The position numbers were made by a program, and so were the translations under genes. From the IMG/VR virus record IMGVR_UViG_3300021961_000482, positions 1 to 27,983 of that record: 27,983 nucleotides of DNA. One strand, given 5' to 3'. This document shows, piece after piece, positions 19,392 to 27,874 of this stretch (its first letter is position 1; each line of letters begins with the position of its first letter). Below the pieces are notes generated by a model. That model saw only the letters and a program-made list of their open reading frames with translations, ran no database searches and was not told where the DNA came from. The DNA comes from a virus.

Positions 19392-22300
19392 TTACTGGAG
19401 CTTCTTCTGGATCATCCGCTGCGCGTCATCCACAGAGCCGACTACGCCGACCAGAGAGCCGCTCGGTGAGTAAACTCGCAGCTTGCCCTTGGTCTTGCCG
19501 GGCAGGATCCGATAGCCGGACATGGAATAGGCACCCGGGATAGATGGGTCGGGAACCGGAGCTGGCATGTACCGAATATCCGCGCTGCTCTGCTGGAATC
19601 GCTGGGAGAGGGGGATGATGTTTCCGGAGTCGTCGCGGGTGATGGCGTCGGCGGATTTAATCTGGGAGGGATCTAAAACAACAACGCTATCGCCAACTCC
19701 CTCAAACTTGTTTGGATACTGAATCGAGTCGATTCCGAGTCCAATTAGGCCGCGAGCCAGAATATCAGCGCTGCTGTTTGGGTACCCAGAGGATCCACCT
19801 TCGTTCGCTGCTTTGTTAAATAGTTTAGTCAACTCTGTTTTGTTTACCCCTTGATTCGACAGCAAATCAACGACCTTTCGGCCCATCCAAAACCCGGGAT
19901 CGTCGTCAATACGGATTGGTTTTGCCTTCAGGAAGGCCCGTATTTCACGAGTTCCACCTCGACTAGATGCTTGCTCTTTAGTTCCGAAATGGATTCCTAG
20001 ATCACCGCGCTTGAACTCTGTGAACTCTGCGTTGGTTCCATGCCACACCGGCCCAACCGTATACCCCGCAGCCTTCGCCGCCTGATCCACAAGTTCCTGC
20101 GCCTTGGACGTGTCGCCGGACTTGACCGCTGCCACGTAGTCGGCGTCGGAGGGCATGAAGCGAGCGTTTACATCCCCCGCTTGTCGAACCTGCCCGAGTT
20201 CTTTCCGGCCTTCTTCTCGGCCTTGCGTGCTACTGACAGGGCGATCGCCACCGCCTGCTTCTGCGGTTTTCCCGACTTCATCTCGCGTCGGATATTGGAG
20301 CTGATCGTTTTCTGGCTGTAGCCTTGTTTGAGTGGCATCTGCTTTCCTTTGTGCTTGTTCTGCGGAGTCGTAGATCCCGAGGAGTTTCCCTTCGGGACCA
20401 TACAACCGAAACTTGTTGCCGCTGGTCAGGATAGTGAACCCTGCACCAGACTTCCACGCCTGCTCCTCACCAACGGATCCCGCAGGCATGAAGCGATCCT
20501 TCATCTTCTTGTAGGCGCTCTCGGAGAACTTGGCCCTGAAGTCAGAGGGATCCATCTGACCCATGCGATCCAGCCGAAAGCTGTGGATAAACTCGGAGCC
20601 ACCTTTTTCCAATGAGTTCATGAAGCTCCCGAAGAACTCAGCCTTGTCCGGACCGAAGATCTTGCGGCTAGGAATGGCGTTTTCCTTGCGGTCGAGGTTG
20701 GTGAGGTAGGCGTTCAGTTCTCCAAGGAACTCGCCAACGTTGCCCCACAGGCCACCGACGGAGCCGTCAGGACGTATGGAGCGTTGCAGCGACTTCCTAA
20801 CCTGCGTCAGGTCGATTGCGCGGACGTATGCGTTGTTCTCCTTAGAGAAAAGGAGATTGTACATCAGCATGTCTCGAAACGTCACACGCCTCGATGCGTA
20901 CTTGGTGCGCCAACGCTTAGAGGTTGGATCCTGAACCTTCTCGGTGGCCGGGTAGTACTCAACAAACAATGCCCGTCCTTCGTTGATGCTGCGATTGGCC
21001 ATCTCCATTCGCTGCTTCATCTGAGACGACACCGAAGAACCCTTGATGGCGTCCAATTGCTCCGGGCTGAGATCTCCGACCACCTCGCCGTTGATGTCGA
21101 TCTTGGCTCCGGGCAGCCCGTCAATGATCTGCTTGAGTGCCGTGACGTCCCGGGTCTCACGCTGCAACAGCTCGCCGTTGGTCAGCAACCGCACCTCACC
21201 TGTAGGCAGACGCTCCGCAAAGCCACCACGGACGGCATAATCCGCTGCCACTGGATCGCTAATGGACTTCTGGTCGATCTTGAAGGACTTCTGGTAGTCC
21301 GCGTTCAGCAGGGCCTCGTCGATGTTCTCACGGGCCTTCAACAGCCTTCGCAGGGCAGCGTCCAAAGCCGGGGAAGCGTTCTTGATCTCCGGGAACAGAA
21401 CCGAGTCCGTAGGCGTAATGCCGAACGTCCGCTCGATGAGTTGGCCGATCTTTGACCCAACACGGCTTGCCTCCTGCAGAAGCAGCATGTCCGTGAAGCT
21501 CTGTCGCGTAGATCCGAACCCGCGAAGGAATGCGTCCGGCTTCTGAGACGACAGGATTCGTCCCACCTGCTCTGCTGCCAGCTCCTCTCCGACGTACACC
21601 GCACGGTCAGAAGCCGTCGCGTTGGCCGATATGACGTTAGCCCGCGCGTCCTCCGGCAACTGTTTGACGTAGTCGTTGAAGAGCTGCTCGACCTTGGCTG
21701 GTGAGTATTGACCCTCGCTGACCAGCCGTACCGTGCCGTCAGGGTTTGGCACATAGGCTCCGGTGAGGGTCTCGACAAATCCGGTGACGTCGCCTTGGAA
21801 CTGCTTGGTCTTTGCCAGTGCGTGCAGCAGCTCGTGGCCCAGCGTGTAGATAGGGCTGTCACCCTTCACCTTGGGCATCGCGTCCACGTTGATGAGGATG
21901 CGCGGAGTGGCCGCATTCTCGTCAGGGACAACGCCACGAGCCGTTACACCAGCACGCTTCCGGAACTCATCCCCGCGCAGGATCTCGACACCGATGTCTC
22001 CGCGAGTGCCTTTGATTAAGCTCTCCAGATCCATCAGGTTGGCCGCAGTGTCTGCTCCAAACCGCTCTTGGACAGATTGGTAGGCCGCCTTCTTTTCCAG
22101 CGCCAGTGTGTCAACGTAGGTGGTCAGGTCGTTGAGACGTGCCGCCTTTGCCTCGCTACCGGTCAGTGTCTGCAGACCACGAGCGCCAAGAGAACCAATA
22201 GCACCAGCCACACCTCCGGATCCAATTCCGGAAGCAGCTCCTTCCTCTCCGCCAGAAAGATAACCAAGAGCACCACCAAGAGCAGCGCCTTCCAGCGTTC

Positions 22301-23324
22301 CAGCAGTGCCTGCAAGTGCAGTGCGTAATGCAGCATCTCCCCCATAACGTCCAATGGTTCCGATGATCCGCTGCCGCATGTTGGCCTCCGGGATGGCACC
22401 AACAGCCTCAAAGGCCCCGATACGGGTCGGCGCACGGCCCATCTGAGCACCGGCAGTTTCCAGAGCACGTCCGACGTCGGTGGCAGCTTCTGCAATGAAC
22501 GGAACCGCACCAACAGCACCGATTGCAGGACCAACACCAGTGGCAGCTAGAACGCCAGACGTGGTTGCCGCGCCGCGCAGTGCCTCTGGAGAGATTCCAG
22601 CGGCTTCCGTGACGAACTTGCCAGCAGCGGCGGAAAGGCGCTCTACTGGCTTGGAGATGGCTTGCACACCCTTGCCAGCAACTCCAACAGCTTTACCAAC
22701 AGCTTTAGCCGCCACCTTCTCTGCGCCCAGAAGCTGACCAACTCCGGGGACGAACATGGTCGGATCCGCAACCATGGCCACGCCCTGCACGAACTCAGGA
22801 TTGAGATCCTCGGGCCTGAACATGATCGACATGTCGCCCTTAGCATACGCGTCCAGATCCTTATTGAACTGACGAGCCTCTAGGAACTGACCGTAGCGGT
22901 TCTCCAGCGTGCCGGTTCCGCCAATGAGGTTGTTCAGCTTGAACAGTGCGGAGTTAGGATCCTGAGACTGAGCAACCAACCCGTACAACTGGGCAGTACC
23001 CTGAGCTAGACCCTCAACGTAGTTCTTTGGGTTGAACGCTGCGCCAGTCGTTACCGCAGCCTTACCAGCAGCTCCAGCGGTCTGGACTACGGTATCTGCA
23101 GCGGTCAGCAGGCTCTGTAGCCAATCGGTCTGGCGGGTCTTATTGTAGTCCTCGAAGAGCTGATACTGCTCCTGCGTAGGCGTGAAGTTTGGATCCTGAA
23201 GAGCGTTGGCAATGTCCTCACCAGTCGGAGGGAACTTGTCCGCAAGGATCTTCTGCGCTTCCTCTTGGCTTACCGAGTCCGGAAACTCGACAACCTGACT
23301 GCCGACCGAGACTTGGTATGGCAT
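19392..23324 (-). CDS. Giant polyvalent virion protein: metallopeptidase and ADP-ribosyltransferase-like
   Basis: The 1310-aa protein starts [20 protein letters not shown], a short N-terminal domain common in phage internal virion proteins. Residues about 180-390 are Gly/Ala-rich and could interact with membrane. THE HExxH motif is at 496-501 (GHELLH), with EE580-581 as a possible third ligand, indicating a zinc metallopeptidase. Helical regions follow to about 940. Residues 962-996 and 1269-1306 are two copies of one small domain ([40 protein letters not shown]). Between them, 1092-1222 ([30 protein letters not shown]) is ADP-ribosyltransferase-like. R-[FY]-M-P occurs at 944, 1055 and 1251. 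It is probably ejected into the host with DNA. A second gene lies within codons 996-1053. Confidence 0.85.
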   Translation of the reverse strand: MPYQVSVGSQVVEFPDSVSQEEAQKILADKFPPTGEDIANALQDPNFTPTQEQYQLFEDYNKTRQTDWLQSLLTAADTVVQTAGAAGKAAVTTGAAFNPKNYVEGLAQGTAQLYGLVAQSQDPNSALFKLNNLIGGTGTLENRYGQFLEARQFNKDLDAYAKGDMSIMFRPEDLNPEFVQGVAMVADPTMFVPGVGQLLGAEKVAAKAVGKAVGVAGKGVQAISKPVERLSAAAGKFVTEAAGISPEALRGAATTSGVLAATGVGPAIGAVGAVPFIAEAATDVGRALETAGAQMGRAPTRIGAFEAVGAIPEANMRQRIIGTIGRYGGDAALRTALAGTAGTLEGAALGGALGYLSGGEEGAASGIGSGGVAGAIGSLGARGLQTLTGSEAKAARLNDLTTYVDTLALEKKAAYQSVQERFGADTAANLMDLESLIKGTRGDIGVEILRGDEFRKRAGVTARGVVPDENAATPRILINVDAMPKVKGDSPIYTLGHELLHALAKTKQFQGDVTGFVETLTGAYVPNPDGTVRLVSEGQYSPAKVEQLFNDYVKQLPEDARANVISANATASDRAVYVGEELAAEQVGRILSSQKPDAFLRGFGSTRQSFTDMLLLQEASRVGSKIGQLIERTFGITPTDSVLFPEIKNASPALDAALRRLLKARENIDEALLNADYQKSFKIDQKSISDPVAADYAVRGGFAERLPTGEVRLLTNGELLQRETRDVTALKQIIDGLPGAKIDINGEVVGDLSPEQLDAIKGSSVSSQMKQRMEMANRSINEGRALFVEYYPATEKVQDPTSKRWRTKYASRRVTFRDMLMYNLLFSKENNAYVRAIDLTQVRKSLQRSIRPDGSVGGLWGNVGEFLGELNAYLTNLDRKENAIPSRKIFGPDKAEFFGSFMNSLEKGGSEFIHSFRLDRMGQMDPSDFRAKFSESAYKKMKDRFMPAGSVGEEQAWKSGAGFTILTSGNKFRLYGPEGKLLGIYDSAEQAQRKADATQTRLQPENDQLQYPTRDEVGKTAEAGGGDRPVSSTQGREEGRKELGQVRQAGDVNARFMPSDADYVAAVKSGDTSKAQELVDQAAKAAGYTVGPVWHGTNAEFTEFKRGDLGIHFGTKEQASSRGGTREIRAFLKAKPIRIDDDPGFWMGRKVVDLLSNQGVNKTELTKLFNKAANEGGSSGYPNSSADILARGLIGLGIDSIQYPNKFEGVGDSVVVLDPSQIKSADAITRDDSGNIIPLSQRFQQSSADIRYMPAPVPDPSIPGAYSMSGYRILPGKTKGKLRVYSPSGSLVGVVGSVDDAQRMIQKKLQ
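20168..20338 (-). CDS. Nested 56-aa gene of the [15 protein letters not shown] family
   Basis: Inside the 1310-aa gene, same strand but another frame, lies a frame encoding [20 protein letters not shown] and then '[20 protein letters not shown]' and a basic tail. This pattern is a widespread small phage protein family (DUF6496-like, as I recall; function unknown). Its ATG 20338 has AAAGGA six bases upstream. The overlap covers codons 996-1053 of the giant gene, precisely the low-complexity linker between two of its domains. The family match plus a ribosome-binding site makes this a genuine overlapping gene rather than a shadow frame. Confidence 0.8.
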   Translation of the reverse strand: MPLKQGYSQKTISSNIRREMKSGKPQKQAVAIALSVARKAEKKAGKNSGRFDKRGM

Positions 23325-23327
23325 AGA

Positions 23328-24704
23328 CTATTTGAAGCTCTTGGTGACTGGATCGTAAACCATGACCGGCTTCGCACCGGGAGATTGTGCTTGAGAACCA
23401 CCAGCAGACTGAAGCCCAAGCGCCTTCGCCTTGGACTCCAGACCAGATCCGGCACGCTCCAGCAATGATGTGAGCGCCTTCACGTTGGATGACTTGAGCG
23501 AGAAGATGTCAGTTGGGTTCCTGACAATCGATTCCAGCAACGCACGGTCTCGATCCGTTACTGTGCCGGGACCGATAATCTCAAGCCGCATGGCTCCCTG
23601 TGCAGCCTTTGCCAATTGTTCCGCCTCGGACTTGATGACCGGATCCTGCTGCGCCAGCGCTCCCATGTTGGCGATCTCAAGCAGGCGTCCAATGTTCCGT
23701 TTGCTTTCCAAGACGTTGGCGTACTGCTCTCGGAAGTCAGAAGCCTCCTTCTCAGTAGGGGCAATGCCTTGGTACTCAGGGAAGTTTATCGTGAGAGCTT
23801 GCCGCTTTGTTACGTCTGTAAAACTCGGCGTCTTCTGCTCAACCAGCTTCCTCTCGCCAGCCATCGAGACCACCGTCCCAACACCGGGCACTTCTTCAGT
23901 GGACACCTGCGGAAGCTTACCAGCCGCGATAAGGGCCTTGTCCAAAGACTCAAGATTCTGCACCGGCACACCCATGCTGCTGAACATGGCAATCGCATCG
24001 GATCGTATCTGCTCAGGCGTGCGTTTAACCGGCGGAAGCCTCTGAACGTCCTGCATCGCAGAAGGCTCACCAGCGCCCTGAACTGGCAAGGGCTGGAACT
24101 GAGGCATCTCGGTAGGAATTTGTCCCAGACCAATAACCGCATTGCGTTCAGCTTCCCGTTGCTTGGCAAGTCGATCCGCTTCCGAAAGCTGAAGACTGCC
24201 CAGCGCAAGTTGCTGCCGTTTGAGCTGTTGCTGCAGGTCTTGTTCCCCGCGCTGCTGGTACTGCTGGAGCACCATAGCCATGTCACCAATGGCAGCTTTC
24301 TTCTTGGCCACGGACATGTCACCGAACTTCTCGCCCAGCCCAACCATCCGATTGAGCATGGAACGGTCTGCCTCAGCTTTCCTGCTGAACCGCTGAAGGT
24401 CCGCCTCAGTGACTCCTTGAGGCAACTGTCCCGTCTCGTAGTAGTTCTGCAGCGCCTGATAGCTAGGATCACTCGCCAACGCTTGCTGGGCCATGCCGCT
24501 CAACGTCTCGAATGTCTGAGTGGCCGCCTCGTTTTGAGCCTTGTTGTCCTGATACCTCTGGATGGCCTGCCCGATACCAGCACCTAGCTGCGCGATGCCT
24601 GCGGCCAGATTACGTCCCGGCGCGGTGGCTGCCTCCATGTAGCCGGGTGGCAACGGTGCAACGTTGGTGCTCCGGTAAGGTGTTGAGTATCCGTATTCGG
24701 CCAT
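23328..24704 (-). CDS. Internal virion-type protein (458 aa)
   Basis: The protein from ATG 24704 begins MAEYGYSTPYRSTNVAPLPP. It is mostly helical, with an Ala/Gly-rich segment near 30-50 (NLAAGIAQLGAGIGQAIQRY) and a long Gln-rich coiled coil at about 145-190 (QQYQQRGEQDLQQQLKRQQL). More helices follow to a basic end (MVYDPVTKSFK). This composition and its position before the giant protein resemble ejection or inner-core proteins of podoviruses. AGGA lies about nine bases upstream of the chosen ATG. The longer frame would overlap the previous gene for 39 codons and is unlikely. Confidence 0.75.
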   Translation of the reverse strand: MAEYGYSTPYRSTNVAPLPPGYMEAATAPGRNLAAGIAQLGAGIGQAIQRYQDNKAQNEAATQTFETLSGMAQQALASDPSYQALQNYYETGQLPQGVTEADLQRFSRKAEADRSMLNRMVGLGEKFGDMSVAKKKAAIGDMAMVLQQYQQRGEQDLQQQLKRQQLALGSLQLSEADRLAKQREAERNAVIGLGQIPTEMPQFQPLPVQGAGEPSAMQDVQRLPPVKRTPEQIRSDAIAMFSSMGVPVQNLESLDKALIAAGKLPQVSTEEVPGVGTVVSMAGERKLVEQKTPSFTDVTKRQALTINFPEYQGIAPTEKEASDFREQYANVLESKRNIGRLLEIANMGALAQQDPVIKSEAEQLAKAAQGAMRLEIIGPGTVTDRDRALLESIVRNPTDIFSLKSSNVKALTSLLERAGSGLESKAKALGLQSAGGSQAQSPGAKPVMVYDPVTKSFK

Positions 24705-24706
24705 AA

Positions 24707-25132
24707 CTAGTCCTCGTGCTGATCGTGGTATGCTGCCTCTCGAAGTCTCAATGAAATTGCCCGCATAAGCGACCAACCGCCCACGATCCATGCCACGGTC
24801 AGGATCATGTCGTTGCCGCACTGCCGGATCACGTCAGCTACCCTCTGCTTCCAAGGCTCGTCAGACGTCTCCCAAGCCACAGAGTCCGCGTAGGTGTTGG
24901 TGATCGACGCAATGACCGGCTGAAGCCTCCAAGCGTGCTGTAGGTAGAATGGCGCCGAGTACAGGGCATTGGCCGACATCAGTACTCGCAGCAGGTTCTC
25001 CGGGTTATAGGCTGTGTCTCCGTCGATGAGGTCGTCGATCTGATGGCAGTAGGCATGGAAAGCCACCACAAAGGCCAAGGCGTCCGGGTGTCCGTGGCAG
25101 ACTTCTTGATAGATGGCTACGATCTCCTTCAT
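24707..25132 (-). CDS. All-helical protein with DDxxD motif (141 aa)
   Basis: The product starts MKEIVAIYQEVCHGHPDALA and is predicted all-helical. 'HAYCHQIDDLIDGD' (residues 26-39) contains D33-D34-x-x-D37, the pattern that binds magnesium-diphosphate in class I isoprenoid synthases. 'CGNDMILTVAWIVGGW' (105-120) sits where the second metal motif would fall. At 141 aa it is about half the length of a true synthase, so it is more likely a family that shares the helix and motif without the same reaction. It lies in the virion cluster, overlapping the cupin-like gene by ATGA. Confidence 0.6.
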   Translation of the reverse strand: MKEIVAIYQEVCHGHPDALAFVVAFHAYCHQIDDLIDGDTAYNPENLLRVLMSANALYSAPFYLQHAWRLQPVIASITNTYADSVAWETSDEPWKQRVADVIRQCGNDMILTVAWIVGGWSLMRAISLRLREAAYHDQHED

Positions 25133-25458
25133 GCCGGGACGAAGTCTGTAGCCGCACTGCTAGGCTTGCCACGCCATATCTCTAGGTTACTGAAGACCGA
25201 GAAGCTGTGGACCTTAGCCCCATGCACAGCCCCAGCAGGAACGCGTCTAGTCCAGCCTAGGTTCCGCGTGCAAAGCGTCCGCCGCTTGTTGCCCATCATC
25301 CACTCGACGTTGCCCAGCCAGTGCGTGATCCGTGAGTCGCACTGCTCGTGAGTGTGCACCGGAATGACCTCGCCTCTAGGGCAGAACCAGACCTCCAACT
25401 GCCAGTTGAAGAACCGAAACAGTTTGATTCCTACGCATCGCTGGAACCTTACGATCAC
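25129..25458 (-). CDS. Cupin-like protein (109 aa)
   Basis: The protein, starting with GTG 25458, contains both cupin motifs. 'GEVIPVHTHEQ' has His35, His37 and Glu38 spaced as in motif 1. 'GWTRRVPAGAVH' has the P-x-G and His79 of motif 2. A single small cupin barrel binding a metal is therefore likely. Its substrate, and whether it is a virion component or an accessory enzyme, cannot be told. GTGA overlap with the upstream gene and ATGA overlap with the DDxxD gene place all three in one translational chain. Confidence 0.65.
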   Translation of the reverse strand: MIVRFQRCVGIKLFRFFNWQLEVWFCPRGEVIPVHTHEQCDSRITHWLGNVEWMMGNKRRTLCTRNLGWTRRVPAGAVHGAKVHSFSVFSNLEIWRGKPSSAATDFVPA

Positions 25459-25799
25459 AGGCTTTTGCCAAGGTACTTCGCACCAGACTCAATCCCGCCG
25501 ATGATGTCCTGCTGTAGCTGACCCTTCATGGCATCTCGCTGATTCAGCATACCGCCATACTGGCCAAGCATCCCCTGCTCCATGTTAGGGTTCAGCCCGA
25601 ACTTCTTCTGGATCTCATCGTCCGAGAATCCCTGCTCTTTCAGGAACTGGATCTGCCCGTACTGCTTGTCCAAACCCTGAGCGTATCGTTGCAGCCCGGA
25701 AGGACCTTGTGGAGAAGGCATGCTGGGTGCTTGGTAAGGCTGGCTCATGCCGTACCGCCCAAAGCCACCGCCGACCTGCTGTGAGTAGCCGTAGTTCAT
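25455..25799 (-). CDS. Hypothetical virion-cluster protein (114 aa)
   Basis: The protein begins MNYGYSQQVGGGFGRYGMSQ. The first 45 residues are a Gly/Gln/Tyr/Pro-rich low-complexity stretch. A helical part with 'FLKEQGFSDDEIQKKFGLNP' and a Gly/Met/Gln-rich end follow. It has no recognised family. Low-complexity N-termini of this type are frequent in podovirus inner-virion proteins. It overlaps the 265-aa gene by ATGA. Confidence 0.65.
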   Translation of the reverse strand: MNYGYSQQVGGGFGRYGMSQPYQAPSMPSPQGPSGLQRYAQGLDKQYGQIQFLKEQGFSDDEIQKKFGLNPNMEQGMLGQYGGMLNQRDAMKGQLQQDIIGGIESGAKYLGKSL

Positions 25800-26593
25800 A
25801 GAGCGTTTCCGGCTGCACTGATGCCAGCACCGATGAGAGCCGTCTGGTTGGCCGCACTAGCCGTCCGAGCCGCAAGCTGCTGTTGAGCGTTTCCACCATA
25901 GATGTCCGCAGCGTATTGCGACTCCGGATTGAACAACTGGCCCGGGGATAGACCCTGAGCCTGCCCAAAGGCTCCCTGCGTCATGCCGAAAGCTTGCGAA
26001 GGACGACCCAGAACTTGCTGGAACACGTCACCGTAAACGCCCTGCTGGGCAGCGATGCCTTGGAGCGCCTGCTGCTGACGTTGCTGTTGCAGTCCGGCAC
26101 CCATGAGCTGAGAACGAACAGCTTCCTCAACCGCACCACGAGGGCTTTCAGCAAGCCCACGAGCCGCGTAGGCCGCACGGGTTTGCTGCTGGGCCATCCG
26201 CTGCTGCTCCGGGGTCAGCCTAGACCCAGCCGACAGTGCAGACTGAGCCTGCTGCGTCATCGTGTCAGCAAGCCTCGCAGCCTCCGGTGACGATGCCCGA
26301 ATAGCCTCACGAGCACGAGGACCCAGCGTCTCTATGTCTCCGATGTCAGCCGCACGCGAGATGCCACGGGCCTTGGCCTCGGTCTGAGCCAGCTCCGGTG
26401 CCATCTGCCCGTAGATCGCCGTGATCTCAGGAGCAAGCTGCCGGGCAATCTGCGCGTTTAAGGCTGCGAATTTCGGGGCGTATTCAGCCTCCGCCGCATA
26501 GCGTGCCGGGGTCAGGTCAATCTGCGCCTGCAACGTGTCTCGTGTCTCCTGCCCGTAATTCCGAGGCGGAGGTGCTTCTACGCTAGTTCCCAT
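25796..26593 (-). CDS. Ala/Gln-rich virion protein (265 aa)
   Basis: The product starts MGTSVEAPPPRNYGQETRDT and is nearly all helical and rich in Ala, Gln and Arg. It has 'RLTPEQQRMAQQQTRAAYAA' near the centre and a Gly/Ala end (ALIGAGISAAGNAL) that could be membrane-active. It is probably an internal or ejected virion protein, like the 458-aa product. ATG 26593 has a good AGGAG nine bases upstream and overlaps the end of the 136-aa gene by 11 bases. Confidence 0.7.
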   Translation of the reverse strand: MGTSVEAPPPRNYGQETRDTLQAQIDLTPARYAAEAEYAPKFAALNAQIARQLAPEITAIYGQMAPELAQTEAKARGISRAADIGDIETLGPRAREAIRASSPEAARLADTMTQQAQSALSAGSRLTPEQQRMAQQQTRAAYAARGLAESPRGAVEEAVRSQLMGAGLQQQRQQQALQGIAAQQGVYGDVFQQVLGRPSQAFGMTQGAFGQAQGLSPGQLFNPESQYAADIYGGNAQQQLAARTASAANQTALIGAGISAAGNAL

Positions 26594-26993
26594 AGATCTT
26601 TTCTCCTGTCTTGTAGACCGCTAACGCTGTTCCGAAATGCCGGACTTTGCCATGCCTAACCCCATAACTTGGCAGGCTGGACGACTCTGGTCGACGTCGG
26701 AACATCTGTGCGAATGCCGACATCAGAGCAATAGGGTGATCCCCGGCGATCTGATCCCAATACCAGAAGCGTCCGTGCTTGGTGGGTTCCTGCCATCGGA
26801 ACGACTCCACCTGCATCTCCTCGGTAGGCCAACCAATGACCACAGCCCTAACCTCTTCGTGCTCGTCCACGGCGGCGACGAGTTGGTTCCGCTCCATCTG
26901 CCACATGAGGTAGTCCTCCAGAGCTTCCTGAGTCCACCCCTTGAAGTTCTCCGGGAGCTTCTGCCGCACATACGCTGTCAGTTTGTCCAGCAT
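26583..26993 (-). CDS. Hypothetical virion-cluster protein (136 aa)
   Basis: The protein begins MLDKLTAYVRQKLPENFKGW. It has mixed alpha/beta character, with 'LVAAVDEHEEVRAVVIGWPT' (about 37-56) reading like strands of an acyltransferase-type (GNAT) sheet, as in some phage core proteins resembling T7 gp13. No acetyl-CoA-binding loop is visible, so activity is doubtful. The start overlaps the stop of the fibre-like gene by TGATG. Confidence 0.6.
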   Translation of the reverse strand: MLDKLTAYVRQKLPENFKGWTQEALEDYLMWQMERNQLVAAVDEHEEVRAVVIGWPTEEMQVESFRWQEPTKHGRFWYWDQIAGDHPIALMSAFAQMFRRRPESSSLPSYGVRHGKVRHFGTALAVYKTGEKIYGN

Positions 26994-27874
26994 CAGTTCC
27001 AGAGGCTGAGGTTAAAGGCTCTGAGGGCAAGGACTGCGTCTGTGGTGGTGGTGTTGACCCAGAGGAGTCTCCAGAGGATTTGCGTCGGAGTTGGGCTAAT
27101 CGAAAGACTCGCACTCTCATAGAGGAATGTTCCGCTGGTTCCGTTTGCGTCTATCACACCGCCGGGCACATCAGTCCACGCTCCAGCGTCAGCTTTGTAC
27201 TGCAGCTTGAACCCCACCTGCCCAACCAGATTTCCAGTGCAGTTGACGCACCAGAAGGCCAGCTGGAAGTTCGTCGGGTTAAACTGCGTCCGGAACACCG
27301 AGTAATCCAGCGAGTCAGGGTACGGCGTGTTGTTGGATCCGTATGGAATAGCGGTTCCGCCACTATATGACGCCCCAACGCTGTCCAGAACGCAGAAGTC
27401 AGCCCGATACTTGGCAGCTCCCGTGTTGACCAATGCCCCGTCCTGAAAGGCCAACCCAGCACCAAGCGGGATCTCTGACATGGTAGCCGAGGATCCGGTG
27501 GGATTACCCAGCAGCCTCGACGCAGTCACCGGGACAACCTTGGCGTATGACACCTGACCATTGGTTATCTCGATTCCGCCGGTACCGGTGAACCCCAGCC
27601 CACCACTGACAGTCAACTCCTCGACATCTCCAGAACCAGACGTGTCCCGGCCCAGCAGCCGATCCGTTGAGATGGCCTGAATCTTCGGGAAGGTGACTGC
27701 TCTCGAAGCAAGCGCAGCAGTGGTCACCGACCCAGCAGCCAGCGACAACGAGCCGCCGTCCACGGTCCCATTGATGTCAATCGCCGGGTTGCCTAACAGG
27801 TTCAGCACAGTCGGATCCAGCACGGTGCTTGAAGTCACCGTCGTCCCGGGAGTCAATGTGACGTAGAGAGGCAT
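26993..27874 (-). CDS. Fibre-like virion protein (293 aa)
   Basis: The protein starts MPLYVTLTPGTTVTSSTVLD and contains repeated shaft-type elements of the 'LLG(N/R)..GSG..' kind: VLNLLGNPAIDING, DRLLGRDTSGSGDVEEL and SRLLGNPTGSSATMSEI. Each is followed by a 'GGLGF/GAGLAF' turn. Such repeats are common in phage fibres and spikes. The last 135 residues form a beta-rich head ('FKLQYKADAGAWTDVPGGVI') that could bind host receptor or another virion part. It is Cys-poor and Thr/Ser-rich. The start shares bases with the stop of the preceding gene (TGATG). Confidence 0.75.
   Translation of the reverse strand: MPLYVTLTPGTTVTSSTVLDPTVLNLLGNPAIDINGTVDGGSLSLAAGSVTTAALASRAVTFPKIQAISTDRLLGRDTSGSGDVEELTVSGGLGFTGTGGIEITNGQVSYAKVVPVTASRLLGNPTGSSATMSEIPLGAGLAFQDGALVNTGAAKYRADFCVLDSVGASYSGGTAIPYGSNNTPYPDSLDYSVFRTQFNPTNFQLAFWCVNCTGNLVGQVGFKLQYKADAGAWTDVPGGVIDANGTSGTFLYESASLSISPTPTQILWRLLWVNTTTTDAVLALRAFNLSLWN

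Noticed and set aside
23616-24587. A 323-aa plus-strand frame
   Set aside because: It lies antisense to the 458-aa virion gene and has mirror-frame composition.
24705-24821. Extension of the 458-aa virion protein to 24821
   Set aside because: It would overlap the DDxxD gene by 39 codons, while ATG 24704 has AGGA at good spacing and follows that gene's stop by two bases.
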